NCBI GenBank assembly: GCA_014529385.2
Contig: CM043953.1
Location: 76,537,872 to 76,601,871 of the forward strand
Direction: 5' to 3'
From: Adiantum capillus-veneris
Lineage: Eukaryota > Streptophyta > Polypodiopsida > Polypodiales > Pteridaceae
Length of the DNA stretch: 64,000 bases
Both the position numbers and the translations under genes were made by a program. Under the pieces are notes generated by a model. The model did not search any database. It had not been told where the DNA came from and saw nothing but the letters and a program-made list of their open reading frames with translations. This document shows, in pieces, positions 41,961 to 54,719 of the stretch (position 1 is its first letter; every line of letters starts with the position of its first letter).

Positions 41961-43100
41961 TTGAAGCAAGTGGGATCAATAACAAGGGTTAATCTAAAAG
42001 ATCACACTTATAGAGATGTCATGAAAACTCCTGTACAAGAGTTTGATTCAGTCTCTTCGGCTGAAACTAATCTTCCATCTTGGTTGAACAAAGACACTCC
42101 TATTTGGATGTGTGGAGCTTCAAAAAATGGGAGCTTAAAAAGAGAAGAATGTATCTTAGAAAGGGATTGTACAGATCAAGCCTATGTACATGAACCCTTT
42201 CCAGAGCATTTATTTGAGCCATTTGAGTAGACTCAAATCTTAGCAACAATGGATGTATGTGTAAATATGTCTATGCCTACTCAATTTTGCAATGAGGACG
42301 GCTATGACATAATTCCTATACAAATGATCTCAACCCTCCACATTGAAGAAAAATTCCAAGATCCAAGGACTTGATGAAAGCTCAACAAGTCTTTTCAGAC
42401 CTCTACTATGATGCAACAGATGAGTTAGAAGAACATTCAACTACCTCAGATGATTCGGGGTCAAAAAAAGAACATGTCAGAGCTAAGCTCATGAAAGGAG
42501 GGGAGGAAAAGTTTTTTAACTTTCTAAACAAAAAGCTGAGCAAATAGAAATGGTATAGACGAAAAAGAGACACCAAAAACGTGAAAGCTAGACCTATGCC
42601 ATCAATCTCCAGTAGAACACAGTTCCTGATGCAGATAGATGCACATGATTGTGTCAAGGACAAATCAATGGTAGATATCCTTCAAACAAAGAGCATGAAA
42701 TGACAAAAACATTGAGAAAAACGCTAAGGAAACTCAAGCAAAGCCAAAAAACAGGACAAGGGTTCAACCATGACACAAGTTGAGTGGAAAAAGAAGTATC
42801 AAGAGTTGAAAAAAATCTCTAAAGGAGATATATACGACCGAAATGGAAACCACAAAAGAGGATGGTACAGCTGTAATGAGTCTTCCATCCCATTACAACA
42901 AATATACTCTCCAGAACCAAAAAAACATAGTTGAACAACCTGTCAAGGAACGACGAAAACAGGGCGAGTCCTATGAAGGACCTAAAATTGCAAACAAGAT
43001 AGATTTGGTCAAGCCAGGAGAAGAGCCTAGATCTGCCTACATTGCAAATGACCTAATAGAAGATGAATAAGTGCTTTTGTTAAGCTTACTAAAAGAATAC
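41961..43100 (+). pseudogene. Gypsy B acidic spacer between protease and RT
   Basis: Fragments 41,961-42,230, about 42,240-42,530 (two frames) and 42,843-43,070 match the same region of copy A (28,050-29,160). Residues are rich in Glu, Asp, Lys and Thr. No enzyme motif is visible. Stops differ between copies, so this was one open frame ancestrally. Confidence 0.7.
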
Positions 43101-43159
43101 CTTGGTCTTATGAGGATCTCAAGGGTGTTGATCCAAAAATCTGTCAACATACCATACCT

Positions 43160-44555
43160 ATGAGAGATGATGCAAAACCAAGTAGACAAAGTCCATACAC
43201 ATATAATGAGACATTTGCCAGAAAGATCAAAGAAGAGATTAGAAAACTAAAGGAAGCCAAATTCATTTATGAAATTGAACACACAGATTGGGTGTCTCCA
43301 ATTGTGGTAATACCCAAGAATAATGGAATACTACGGGTTTGTGTCAACCTCAAGAAAGTGAATGAAGCTACCATTAGAGACAACTTTCCTCTTGCTATCA
43401 CTGAGCATGTTTTAGAACGAGTTGCAGGTAAAGAAGCTTATAGATTTTTAGATGGATTTTCAGGATACAATCAACTTTTGGTTAACCCAAAAGATCAATA
43501 TAAAACTGGCTTTGCAACAGAACGGGGTATTTTTGTCTATCAGGTTATGCCTTTTGGGTTAACTAATGCTCCTTACACCTTTCAAATATTGATGAGCCAT
43601 GCTTTTAAAGAATATCTTAGGAATTTATTAGAAGTATATATGGATGATCTATGCGTACATTCATCAGTCCGGGCTGATCATTTTGAACACCTCAAAAAGG
43701 TATGTGAAAAATGTAGACTTTATAGGATTTTCTTAAATCCTAAAAAGTGCACATTTATGGGTGGACAAGGAAAAATTCTTGGACATTTAGTGTCTAAAAA
43801 TGGCATAGCTACTGATATGAATAAAATTCATGTTATTGTTGATTTGCCTAAACCAACAACAATCAAGAGGGTTCAAGCCTTCATGGGACATTGTGGATAT
43901 TACGGATGGTTCATTTACATGTACATTATAATTGCAAAACCCATGTATAGCTTGATTACACACATTGAATGGACTGATGAGTGTGAAGAATCTTTCATGA
44001 AGCTTAAGCAAGCTCTCACTTCATCTCCAATATTGAAAGAACCAGATTGGAATAAGATATTCTACATACATGTAGATACTTCCAATTTTTCCCTCGGATG
44101 TATACTAGCTCAACCACTGAGACGGGAAAATTGATTTTCCTATTTCTTATGCTCGCTGACAGTTGAACATGGAAGCAAAGAACTATACCACCACTGAAAG
44201 GGAAGGACTAGGAATGATCTATGCCGTGAAAAAGTTTAGACATTACCTATTCGCTAACAAATTTGTATTCTTTGTGGACCACCAAGCCTTATTGTACTTA
44301 TTCAACAAGCCATCCAACACAGGAAGAATAATGAGATGGTTCATCATTCTTCTAGAATTTGATTTCACTGTAGTTGTGAAAAAGGGCACTACTCATCAAA
44401 GAGCAGAGAGTCATTTGTCTAGGATTGTTTTGGGGGAACCACCTAAAGGAGTAGACAATGATCTACCAGATGCATATCTGTTCTCCGTGGAAATGATACC
44501 TCAATGGTCGGAAAATATGGTATCATTGATGACCATAGCTCAAGTGGATTTGTAA
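43160..44555 (+). pseudogene. Gypsy B reverse transcriptase and RNase H
   Basis: A 324-codon open frame holds RT blocks with catalytic D98 (FLDGFSGYNQ) and YMDD at 160-163, followed by the RNase H start (FYIHVDTSNFSLGCIL). After a frameshift at about 44,134 RNase H continues in 44,163-44,555 (NYTTTEREGLGMIYAVKKF, FVDHQALLYLFNK). RT copies element RNA and RNase H removes it. The reading frame runs on toward integrase (LAGRLYKRNQ) until about 44,692, where the D block starts. RT itself looks intact. Confidence 0.9.
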
Positions 44556-44692
44556 ATACCACTTCCTATTACAATCGAATTAATTCAGCCATCGGCTATG
44601 TATCCGTTACTAGCCCGTTACTAGCTGGTAGGCTATACAAAAGAAATCAATATGGAATACTACTATTGTGCATTAATCTTGAGCAGAAAGTA

Positions 44693-46160
44693 GGATCTAT
44701 CTGAATGTGCTGAGGAGCGTTGTGGTAGTTGGTTAGATCCTGTGGCCGCTTGTCCAGTCACTTCTGCCTCCACTTTGGGTGATCTTCAATGACATCCTGA
44801 GCTTCTTCAGCTGTCAGTGCTACTCCTTGGTAATCTCCGTCTTTGTTTCGTGGCAAGGTCGGCCACATATTTTCCTTCCATAGGATTTCTTCATGGAATA
44901 TCAAGGGAAAAGGTAGGTATTCATGGCCAAACCCCTCCACCTGCTCTTCAGGCTGTAAGAACGCCAGGGCCACTGACTCCATTATCTTCTTTTCATACAT
45001 CATGTAATCTTTTGTTGGCCCCTCTGGCATGTCCCTGATGCTTTCAGTGAGCTCATCTGTAATATCCAGGCCGGCCTCGGCCAATCACTGTCCTTGTTCT
45101 CCGTGGTGGGATGTTTCTGGCAAGTCTGGCATTTCTTGTTCCGAAAGCAGGTGTTGCACTTGGGCTGCATCTGTCCTGATTTGCTGTTGAGAAATCTGGT
45201 CTTCTTTTTCCTTCAGTAGTGTGTCGTTGATCTGTTTTTGAGTCTCTAACTCGGTCCTTGCTTGTGCGAGTTGCAGCTCCAGCTCTTTTACCTTTTGCTC
45301 ATTGGCCGCTGGTCTAGGTCATCATTCCCGATAAGAGCAGGTGCCTCTGTAGTATTTCTTGCTCTAGCTCCCCTTTCAGCGTTGCTAGGGTGTTCACTGT
45401 TGTGGCATTGTCTGACGTGGAGACCAATGCCCCAGCAGGTTCCTGATTAGCCATCAAGATTGTCACAGTACTTTTGACAGTGAGGTATGAACTGTTACCT
45501 CTCTGAAACCTTGCGCTTTCGTAAGTAAGCTGCTCCGTTGCTTTTTGTACCTTTTCTGTCAATCCTTGGCATTCTTTCTCCTTGGTGGTCAACTTTGTCC
45601 TGACTTCCACCAGATCTTGGATCAGTTCTTGCCTAGTTTTTTGCTTTGGTTGGGCTTCCTGTACCTGCTTTTCTCTTTCTCTCAGCACCACGTGCTGACA
45701 TTGGAATTGTCTTTCTAAATCCTGTAAGGTTTTCCTGTAGTCAAAATAAAAAATAGCCTGACAGACTTCTTGGTACCCTATTGCTTCTATAGGAGGCAAT
45801 GACTCTTTTTGTGAGGATGAAGAAGTTGGTGGTTTTTTGGTTGATGGAGAAGGAGGAGGAGGAGGAGATTTCAACGAAGAAGGAGGAGGTGGTGATTTAG
45901 GCAAGGGAGGAGGATGTGATTTCTCCGCTTCTTGTTCACGCCTCTTCTTAGATGCGTCTTCCCTTGGCTGTGAAGCAAAAGCTTCTGCTTTTCTTTTCTT
46001 TAAAATCTTTATGATCCTTTGGCGGGTCAAATCCGCCGCCCGTCGCGCTTCCACATTCCTCTCTCTTTGAGTTTTCTTTAATTGCTCTGCTTGGTTCATA
46101 TCATCAGCCGCATCTTTCTCCTTTGTTCCTTGAGTGGACTGCGAAGAAATGTCCACTACT
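44693..46160 (-). pseudogene. Inverted partial copy of the D coiled-coil frame
   Basis: The minus-strand frames 46,160-45,314 and 45,084-44,758 match plus-strand 49,800-51,425 closely (DISSQS.., KDAADD.NQAEQLKKTQRE, a Pro-rich block, EAIGYQE.CQAIF.FDYRK, EGLDITDELTESIRDM-like text). Relative to D it lacks about 75 bases of the coiled-coil part and a Pro-rich duplication. The amino end of the 341-codon ORF before DISSQS is not D sequence. The two copies form a long inverted repeat. Confidence 0.88.
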
Positions 46161-46382
46161 GCAAGCTCTTTTGTTCCATAAATAGATAGCATCGCCATCC
46201 AAAGCCACTGAATACTACGTTTAGTCCCCGCCTCTTGCACAAAACTTTTTTTCCCAATGCATTGTCTCAAACATGAGGATAGGGCCACATTACACAGCCG
46301 TGCATAGACACAAATTTCAAAACCCATGCACATGCACATGACCTTCGTCCGGGATGACTCAGTTTAGGAAGGGGGGAGTAAC
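46161..46382 (+). mobile_element. 3' end fragment of a gypsy internal region
   Basis: On the plus strand this resembles the end of gypsy C (57,770-57,900): shared order CTCTTGCACAA, CATGG/GAGG, GCATAGACAC, CCAT, CGTCC.GG and TTTAGGAAGGGGGGAG. The last is a polypurine tract and is followed by TGTTGAATC, an LTR-like start at 46,383. It codes for nothing recognisable. Confidence 0.55.
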
Positions 46383-48556
46383 TGTTGAATCTAACAGCAA
46401 TAAGGACCATTGAGGGGTCCAACCTGTATATATGTACATAATGCGTGTGTTTGTTGTGTTCTTCACTTTTTAGAGTTCAATTTCGAACAAATTTGATCAA
46501 AATCTGGCAGTTTTTAGCGTTTTTATCATCCAACCAACATAATAATGAGTTGGAATGACAATTTTTCCAGTTAATAAGTATTTTCAATTTATTTCATTTG
46601 ATTTTCGTTAATAATCTTCCAAAAATTAAAAAATATCGCCCACAGTGTCGGAATCAAGTTCTAGAAGCAAACGCCAAAGTATCATGATAAGGTTATCAAG
46701 CATGGAAGATATGAAGCTAATCTGAAGATGTCGAATTTCATCCTTAGTGAGCATGACCACATTTTGCCAGAATCGCATCAAATGGTCATAGACGCCAGAA
46801 TGACGAACGGTTCAACCCACAGATGGTATGCAAATTATCTCGAGATCAAAGGTAAGGAAAATCAGCCCTATGTCACGAAAACCTCGGGGAGATATAGCTC
46901 AGGTAGGCCAAAATTCTAGCTCATTGTTCATTTTCACATTTTGAGAGAGAAGAAGAGAGCTTCTTGACCTAGAGCGAGTTGCCACATTTCTACCCCGTAC
47001 GGATAGTCAGAGCCAGCATTTCGTACCAGATTTCATAGGTATGTTCCTTATCAAGTAAAGATTGGTTCTATTACTCATGCAAGCGCGAATAATTGCATAA
47101 ACGGGCGAATGGATCAAATCAAAGTTGGATTGAGTCAAATAGGTCAAGGGACCTTAGAGGCATAATTTTTTTTTTTTTGAAGCACAGAACACATCAGTGT
47201 GCTTCCCATAATGCCAGGAACTAGGCCATATGATCAGTTCTGACCAAACTTGACACAAAATTTGCAAAAAACCTCCCCTCAGCTTCGTCAACAAACTACA
47301 GGTGTCAGAATTCAATTTGGTAATTATGGTACGATCGCGATCGGTGCCCCCAGATGCAAGTTTTGAAAATTTTGGCTTGGCCCAGGCTTAGAACTCAGTG
47401 AAAGATACATTCTCTTGAATTTTCATGGAAAATGCACAAATTTTTGCTCATAGAATGGGTCAAATTTGTCAAACACAACTGAAACGGGAAAATTTGACCT
47501 ACAACTACCAAAATTCGATAGAAAATTATGACAGGTGGTTTGAAAGGCATACCTGTCCGACTAGGAGTCAGTACAGTAGTGGAAAACCCCGAATGTATCT
47601 CAGAGTCTCCTACAACAACTCAGATGACCATTTCAGTTTCGAGTGATCACACAAGGGAAGAATTTGGCCGAACTAATGTCAAAGACTAAAAGGCGACTTA
47701 GAGATACCCAACTATCCCATTGGTATCCAAAGAATACGTGAAAAAAGCACAAGTCTGGAAAATCTCCAAAGACGGGGTAAAAAGTGCATGATCACGTCAA
47801 AATCAGACAGCGGAGTAGGCTGGTGATAGCAACACATTATGGAAGCAGTACAAGCTCAAATACTAACATCACCTAACTCCAGGCTCCAACCAGAAATCAT
47901 CAGGAAAACCAAATATGGTTAGACTTAGTAAAATAAGGTCAAACAGTGAAAAATTGCTCTAATTTGTTCATTTTAAGTCCAAACTTGAAAATAAATCATC
48001 AGTGGGCTAGGCAGGCATAGGGGACCAAGGCCATCCAGTTTTCACCCAAAAAAGCCCATGTACTACGATCACGATCGGTGTACCTCAGCATCAGAATTTG
48101 ACCAAAACCTAACAGATCCCTTGTACACATCTTGTTCAAGTCACCCATCAAGTTTCAAACCAATTGGACATCAAGAACCCATGAAAAATCAATGTCTAGT
48201 CTAAAACTCCCTTGTAACCCAAAATTGGGACTTAGAAACTCAAAAGTGGTTCAAATAAAACACAGAGTGGATCAAAATGACCCTCTATCTATCAGCAAAC
48301 CACTCATGTGATCAGATCTCATTTTGGCCTCTGTACTACGATCGCGATCGGTGTACCCCAGGCCCAGATTTGGCTCAGATTTCAATCAATCGTAGCTCTA
48401 GTCTCCCTAGTGCCACTGGTGAAATATGGACAAGAATGGATGAAATTTGTTCAAGTTATGATCAATTTTAACTTTTGAACTGCTTTTTACTAAAAGTCTA
48501 AATGCTACTGGTTGCGAAAGGAAAATCCTGGCAGCTTGTGATTCTACTGACACAGA
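46383..48556 (+). mobile_element. Non-coding leader/LTR region upstream of D
   Basis: It begins TGTTGAATC after a polypurine tract and has a TATA-like TGTATATATG at about 46,427. No primer site is recognisable. Three CGATCGCGATCG-type palindromes occur at 47,332, 48,066 and 48,339, each followed by GGTG(T/C)(A/C)CC. Three short ORFs (63-73 codons) show no pattern and are left out. Its 3' border is the D start codon. Confidence 0.5.
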
Positions 48557-51500
48557 ATGCCTCGCCAAAAGAAAGAAAGGCAGTGGACAGCTGCACCATA
48601 TGAAGTGGATGAGCTCACTACAAATGAAAAAGCTCACATCTCGGATGAAATACTAGCTCAGATCCTGGCTGACATTTTCATCGCAAAGTTTAGGGATGCT
48701 GATGGTGACATGGTAAAGACAACTATCATGCCACGGGAAATATGGAATCTCCATCGAAGGCCAGAGGTCACAGAATCAGTGCATGCTATACATTTGGAGT
48801 AGTTTTTCAGATTGCAGCCATGGGGAACACACTTCATGAGGGCCCACGAGCTCATGAGCTCGATACAAAATGATAGGCAAGCAATGCTCACCGACAAGGA
48901 TGGTTCGAAGGTAAAGGTAAAGATCACAAAAGAAATCATCAACGAAGCTTTGCATTTCCTTCCAGGGCAACACAACTTGCTGGCAAAGACAAAGTCACTG
49001 GATAACGAGAAGGCATTCATCAAAGCAAAAGGAAACAAGTACAAATACAGTGACATGATATACGGTGAGCTAGAATTACCAATGAGGTTGATCTCTTAGC
49101 ATTTCAGAGTACAAAAGCCTCCTCGCTACACCGAGCCAATCCTGCACATCGCCGTGGTCATGGCTCTAGCAACAGCTAAAAATTGAACCATCCACTGCGA
49201 TTATGGTTCTTACATCTTGGAGAACTTGATCAAAGAAAATTTAAAAAGCTCGACAAAGAACAAAAGCTACATGAGTGCAGGGCCAATGCTAACAAGAATA
49301 GCATACCAAGCTTTCGGAATGATTGAAGATCTACCGGCGGCTCGTTCTCAAACGGCCCTGATTCAGAAAGCAAAGCTGGTTTCTCATTCAGTTAGGACGA
49401 CCACTAGCGCAACATCATCGCGCTCGGCCAAGGCATCCAACAAGAGCTCAAGCGATGAAGAAAAGACGGAGACTGAAGATGAAGGAAACTCTCAAGGGTC
49501 TAAAGACAAAGGACCATCGGAGTTTGAAGAAAGCGAGGAGGAAGACACCAGCACACCACTTGAGAAAAGAAAGAGGGAAAGAAGTACAGTGCCACAGTCT
49601 GACCTTCAAAAATCATATGCAGAGGCCCAACAAAGAGTTGAGGAAAGGAGGACCAACTTGCGGGCTGACAGACAGGCAAGGGCCGTCGCAACAAAACAAA
49701 CAGAAAAATGAAGGTTTGAGAAGGAAAGACAAGAAAGGATAGAAAATGCAGCTCGCATATGGGCTGAAAAGCAAAGGTTAGAAGCGGAACAAAAAGCTGC
49801 AGAAGTGGACATTTCTTCGCAGTCCATTGAAGGAACAAATGAGAAGGATGCGGCTGATGATACAAACCAAGCAGAGCAATTAAAGAAAACTCAAAGAGAG
49901 AGGAATGTGGAAGCGCGACGGGCGGCGGATTTGATCCGCCAAAGGATCATAAAGATTTTAAAGGAAAGAAAAGAGGAAGCTTCTGCTTCACAGCCAAGGG
50001 AACAAGAAGCAGAGAAATCACATCCTCCTCCTTCGCCTAAATCACCACCTCCTCTTCCTTCGCCACATCTAAGAAGAGGCGCGAACAAGAAGCAGAGAAA
50101 TCACATCCTCCTCCTTCGCCTAAATCACCACCTCCTCTTCCTTCACCAAAATCTCCTCCTCCTCCTCCTTCTCCATCAACCAAAAAACCACCACCTCCTC
50201 CTCCTTCATCCTCACAAAAAGAGTCATTGCCTCCTACAGAAGCAATAGGGTACCAAGAAGCCTGTCAGGCTATTTTTGATTTTGACTACAGGAAAACCTT
50301 ACAGGATTTAGAAAGACAATTCCAATGCCAGCACGTGATGCTGAGAGAAAGAGAAAAGCAGGTACAGGAAGCCCAACAAAAGAAAAAAACTGGGCAAGAG
50401 GAGTTAGAGAGCCTACGGGCCCAATTGGAGCTCACAAAGAAGGAAAGAGACAATGAGCGACAACAGGCTCAGTCGCTGATCCAAGATCTGGCGGACGTCA
50501 GGACAATGTTGACCACCAAGGAGAAAGAATGCCAAGGATTGATAGAAAAGGTACAGAAAGCAACGGAGAAGCTTGCTTACGAAAGCGCAAGGTTTCAGAG
50601 AGTTAACAGTTCATACCTCACTGTCAAAAGTACTGTGACAACCTTGATGGCTAGTCAGGAACTTGTTGGGGCATTGGTCTCCACGTCAGATAATGCCACA
50701 ACAGTGAACACCCTAGCAACGCTGAAAGGGGAGCTAGAGCAAGAAAGACTGCAGAGGCACCTGCTCTTATCGGGAATGATGACCCTGACGGCGACCAATG
50801 AGCAAAAGGTAAAAGAGCTGGAGCTGCAACTCGCACAAGCAAGGCCCAAGGTAGAGACTCAGAAACAGATCAACGACACACTGTTGAAGGAAAAATAAGA
50901 CCAGATTTCTCAACAGTAAATCAGGACAGACGCAGCCCAAGTGCAACACCTGCTTTTGGAACAAGAAATGCCAGACTTGCCAGAAACATCCCACCACGGA
51001 GAACAAGGACAGCGATTGGCCGAGGCCGGCCTGGATATTACAGATGAGCTCACTGAAAGCATCAGGGACATGCCAGAGGGGCCAACAAAAGATTACATGA
51101 TGTATGAAAAGAAGATAATGGAGTCAGTGGCCCTGGCGTTCTTACAGCCTGAAGAGCAGGTGGAGGGGTTTGGCCATGAATACCTACCTTTTCCCTTGAT
51201 ATGCCATGAAGAAATCCTATGGAAGGAAAATATGTGGCCGACCTTGCCACGAAACAAAGACGGAGATTACCAAGGAGTAGCACTGACAGCTGAAGAAGCT
51301 CAGGATGTCATTGAAGATCACCCAAAGTGGAGGTAGAAGTGACTGGACAAGCGGCCACAGCATCTAACCAACTACCACAATGATCCTCAGCACATTCAGA
51401 TAGATCCTACTTTCTGCCCAGTCCCTAGAAGATGCACGTGGAAGGATTTTGCCACATGAAAAGGCTGAAGGCAGCAAAAGTTGAACTACCCAGTCCTACT

Positions 51501-52098
51501 TTCTGCCCATTCCTTAGAAGATGCACGTGGAAGGATTTTGCCACATGGAAAGGCTGAAGGCAGCAAAAGTTGAACTACCCAGTCCTGACAGCGCAGTATC
51601 CTCCTATAGTAGCGTATGCAGTCAACACACTGAATTCAACAATCATGTTGCTGCGGGATGTCCCCGATGTCAGTGGCATGTCAGATGCTAGAAAAGATAG
51701 CCCGGATGATCGTCACCTGCATCCAGGTGTTCAAAGACAGTGAAGGCAACGATTACCCATGGAATCTGTTCTTGGAAGGGCATAGAGGGATCTGCTAGAA
51801 TCTCTAAGATTCGCCGCCACGACATATACTGATGGCAATGTACTCAAGGCTAATGTACCTGCCTTCACACTACTTGCAGACTTTTGAAGAGGCCTTCATC
51901 ACAGGTTTCTTTGAAATAGACTCAAGGATCTTCCACCCTATGGCGAAGGACCTCAAGGCACGATACGTAGCATACCAGCACACTTTAAGTGAAAATCCTT
52001 TTAGACAGCATCAAGAAGCCCTAGAAGCTATCCTACGAACACGGAGCTTTTTGGCAACACTTGCTTCCTTGGAGCCCCACCAACGACCGAAGCTCTGA
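48557..52098 (+). pseudogene. D: long coiled-coil, proline-rich element protein
   Basis: One frame runs from ATG 48,557 through stops at about 48,800, 49,097, 49,184 and 49,709 to about 50,060, then shifts by one frame to 50,898 and 51,336. Order: basic start; a globular part (MPREIWNLHRR, VKVKITKEIINEALHFLPG, MLTRIAYQAFGMIEDLP); an acidic Ser/Glu stretch; a charged helix (KKTQRERNVEARRAADL); a Pro-rich block; a long coiled coil (50,280-50,890); then DITDELTESIRDMPEGP and, degraded, YLQTFEEAFITGFFEID. It has no zinc knuckle, protease or RT motif. The front part recalls the 'putative plant transposon protein' type; that is an impression only. F at 58,661 is a second member. Confidence 0.7.
51405..51582. 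repeat. 89-bp tandem duplication in D
   Basis: Two copies starting TCCTACTTTCTGCCCA at 51,405 and 51,494 differ at a few bases. The inverted copy at 44,693 ends inside the first unit, so the inverted-repeat breakpoint and this duplication coincide. Confidence 0.92.
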
Positions 52099-52136
52099 AC
52101 ATGCACAAGGGCATGCAAGGATAAGGAAGCGGGGAG

Positions 52137-53020
52137 TGTTTGGCGAACGAAACGACGAAGCTGCGGTTTCCAGAGAAAGAGTCACATTTTTCAGGGAATC
52201 TACATTTTTGCGGAAATCTCATCCTTTGTAAAAGAGCTTCTCTGAGCTGAGAACTTGTAAAAGAATGGATGATTATTTTTCTAGGAGAAATTGTATAGTA
52301 GAGAGCCAGATAGAAGTTCAGGAGCTTTTTGGCCGGACAAGCCATTTGTAAAGACCTAAACTATAAAGGTCAATTTTGTAAGTTTGAACATTATCTTTTT
52401 TATGGGAAACAGAGAAGAAAGTGTACGTTATGAGAGCTTCTTCTTGCTCCAACTTGTAATCTTCGCTACTGTGCCTACGGTAATCCAAATTCAGATTCGT
52501 TTATTGCATTATGTTCCTCATACTTTGCTCTTCCATTCAAGTGTAATCATTCAAGATTCGGTGTAAGTTCTTGACTACGAGTTTAAGATCATAAATCACT
52601 TATTTGAGTGCTTATATGCGTATTCTATGTTGTTTTGACCCTAGGAGAGGCCTTTCGGACCCTAAAACGACCCATTAGGATCACATGTTCGTTGTTTTTG
52701 CTGAATTTGGGACGAACGATCGCGATCGTTGTACCTCTCCAGAATGCTGTGACAATGATAGGATATGGTCTTGATAGTCCCCTGTAGCTTCCCTTCAAGT
52801 TTCGTGCGAATCCGACATGATTTGCATGGTAAACAGACGTGATGACTATAGAGTTGTGTAGAAGGACATAGGTAGATTAATTGGCTTTAGTGTGTTTGAT
52901 TTGCTTGTAGAGTTAGAAGCTGCATCTCTTTGAGTTCACTTCATTAGGACTGACACCCTAGTGAGTTTCCATGCCTCATCATGGTCGCTTCCCGTGTATT
53001 GATATTTTATGTTGATGCGT
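52137..53020 (+). repeat. LTR of D (right end uncertain)
   Basis: It starts TGTTTGGCG directly after the purine-rich AAGGAAGCGGGGAG. CTATAAAGGTCAATTTTG at about 52,361 corresponds to GTATAAAAGCCAATTTTT in the LTR at 62,133, so both have the same promoter layout. A CGATCGCGATCG palindrome lies at 52,717. The 3' edge is not clear: homology to gypsy B resumes by 53,055. The 65-codon ORFs here are not supported. Confidence 0.65.
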
Positions 53021-53054
53021 GAGAGCTATGCTATGGACATCCGTCGCGGCGATG

Positions 53055-54542
53055 CAAACAGAGTATTTTGGCCAACTATGAGGAGTGATGTTTTCTCTTT
53101 TGTAAAGGATTGTCCTCAATGTCAAAAACAAACACCTATACCTCATGTAGCATTGTTTCAAATGTCATTTGTTCCTAAGTGGAGTAACTATCTAGTCACT
53201 TAATTATCGAGCCAAGCATTTCCTGAGGATATGAGTAAACATCATCAAAGAGCAACTGAAATTGAAGCAAAGGACTATGCTCTTATTGGAAACCAATTGT
53301 ATCGAAGAGGTAAGGATCAACATTTGTGTCTTTGTGCAAATGAAAACGAATACATTCCTATTATAGAAGAAGCACATGCTGGGTTAGCTGGAGGTAACGT
53401 TTCTAGTGAGACCACCACAAGAGAAATCTTAATGGTAGGCATATGGTGGTCAACACTTTTTGTAGATGCCAAGGAATATGTTTGGAGGTGTGATGCTTGT
53501 CAACAAGAAAAAATGCCAAACCGTGTGGATAGCATGCCCTTAAGACCAATGATGGGGGCTAGAGCTTTCACAAAATGGGGTATAGATTTTGTTGGGCCAA
53601 TACAGCTGCCTGCTTATAGAACCCAAGCTCAATATATCATTGTAGCTATAGACTATTTGATCAAGTGGGCTGAGGCTAGAGCAACTCAAAATAATGATGC
53701 CAGAATCACTGCTGCATTCTTATATGAGTATGTATTCACAAGATATGGACTGCCAATAGAGATAGTCAGTGATAGGGGAACTCATTTTCTCAATGAGGTA
53801 ATTGAGTATTTGCTTAATGAATTTATGGTCATCCATAACAAATCAGCTCCCTATCACCCACAAGCAAATGAACAAGCTGAGCATACAAATAAAATTCTTA
53901 GCTCGGTATTGACTAAAGTGGTTAGTTCAGGGAGGACAGACTGGGAAATGAATATCCATGCTTCTCTATAGTCTTATCGAGTTTCATTCAAAACGACTTT
54001 AAATGCTACACCCTTTAACCTTGTTTATGGTCTTGATGCCATACTGCCAATATAATTTCTATTGCCAACATTAAGGGTAGCTAAGAATCTTGAGTGTAGT
54101 GGACATGAATTGTCAGAGAGACTTGAAGATTTAGAAAAGCTAGATGAGCAAAAGCTAACTGTTGTAGCTCACATCTATGCACAAAAGCAGTTTATTATTC
54201 CCATCTAATAACAAAAATCTTCAAAAAAGGGGACTTAGTTAGTCTATTCCCTTAAGCAACATATTCCCAAGTTTAAGGAAAAGGAAACAGACCGTTTATA
54301 ATTGAAGATGTATCTCCAAGTGGAGCAATTTAGTTGTCCACCCAAGATGGTGAACCGATGGCTAATTGGATTAGTGGATGTCGTTTAAAGAAGTACAACT
54401 TTCCACTGACCAACGAATTGCTAGAAAGAATGCATGCAGCTAAGCAAAGAAAGATAAAACAACAATAGATTATTGATGAAGCCCATGAGGAAGCTCGGCT
54501 TTGGATACTCAAAAGGAAAGATGCTCTCAAGAATCAACAAAT
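53055..54542 (+). pseudogene. Gypsy B integrase with two zinc-binding modules
   Basis: The first frame (to 53,203) reads VFWPTMRSDVFSFVKDCPQC, the end of an HHCC zinc module. It leads into ALFQMSFVPKWSNYLV and, past a stop, the 246-codon frame 53,231-53,971, which has its own HHCC module: H49, N56 where copy C has His, C87 and C90. The catalytic core follows with D119, D181 and E217 (DD35E). Stops follow at about 53,971 and 54,053. The C-terminal part decays until the junction with copy C at 54,542. Integrase joins element DNA to the chromosome. Confidence 0.9.
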
Positions 54543-54719
54543 AAGAAAGTATAGACATTACCTATTAGCTAACAAATTTGTGTTCTTTGTGGACCACCAA
54601 GCCTTATTTTACTTGGTCAACAAGCCATGAAACACAGAAAGAATAGTGAGATGGTTCATCATTCTTTTGAAATTTGATTTCACTATAGTTGTGAAAAAGG
54701 TCACCACTCACCAAAGATC
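54543..54719 (+). pseudogene. Gypsy C RNase H fragment
   Basis: RHYLLANKFVFFVDHQALF follows directly on the end of copy B at ATCAACAAAT/A. It matches copies A and B in RNase H and stops after KVTTHQRS at about 54,719. Confidence 0.85.

Noticed and set aside
45837..46070. Glycine-rich plus-strand ORF (GGGGGDF repeats)
   Set aside because: It is the antisense of the proline-rich block of the inverted D copy.
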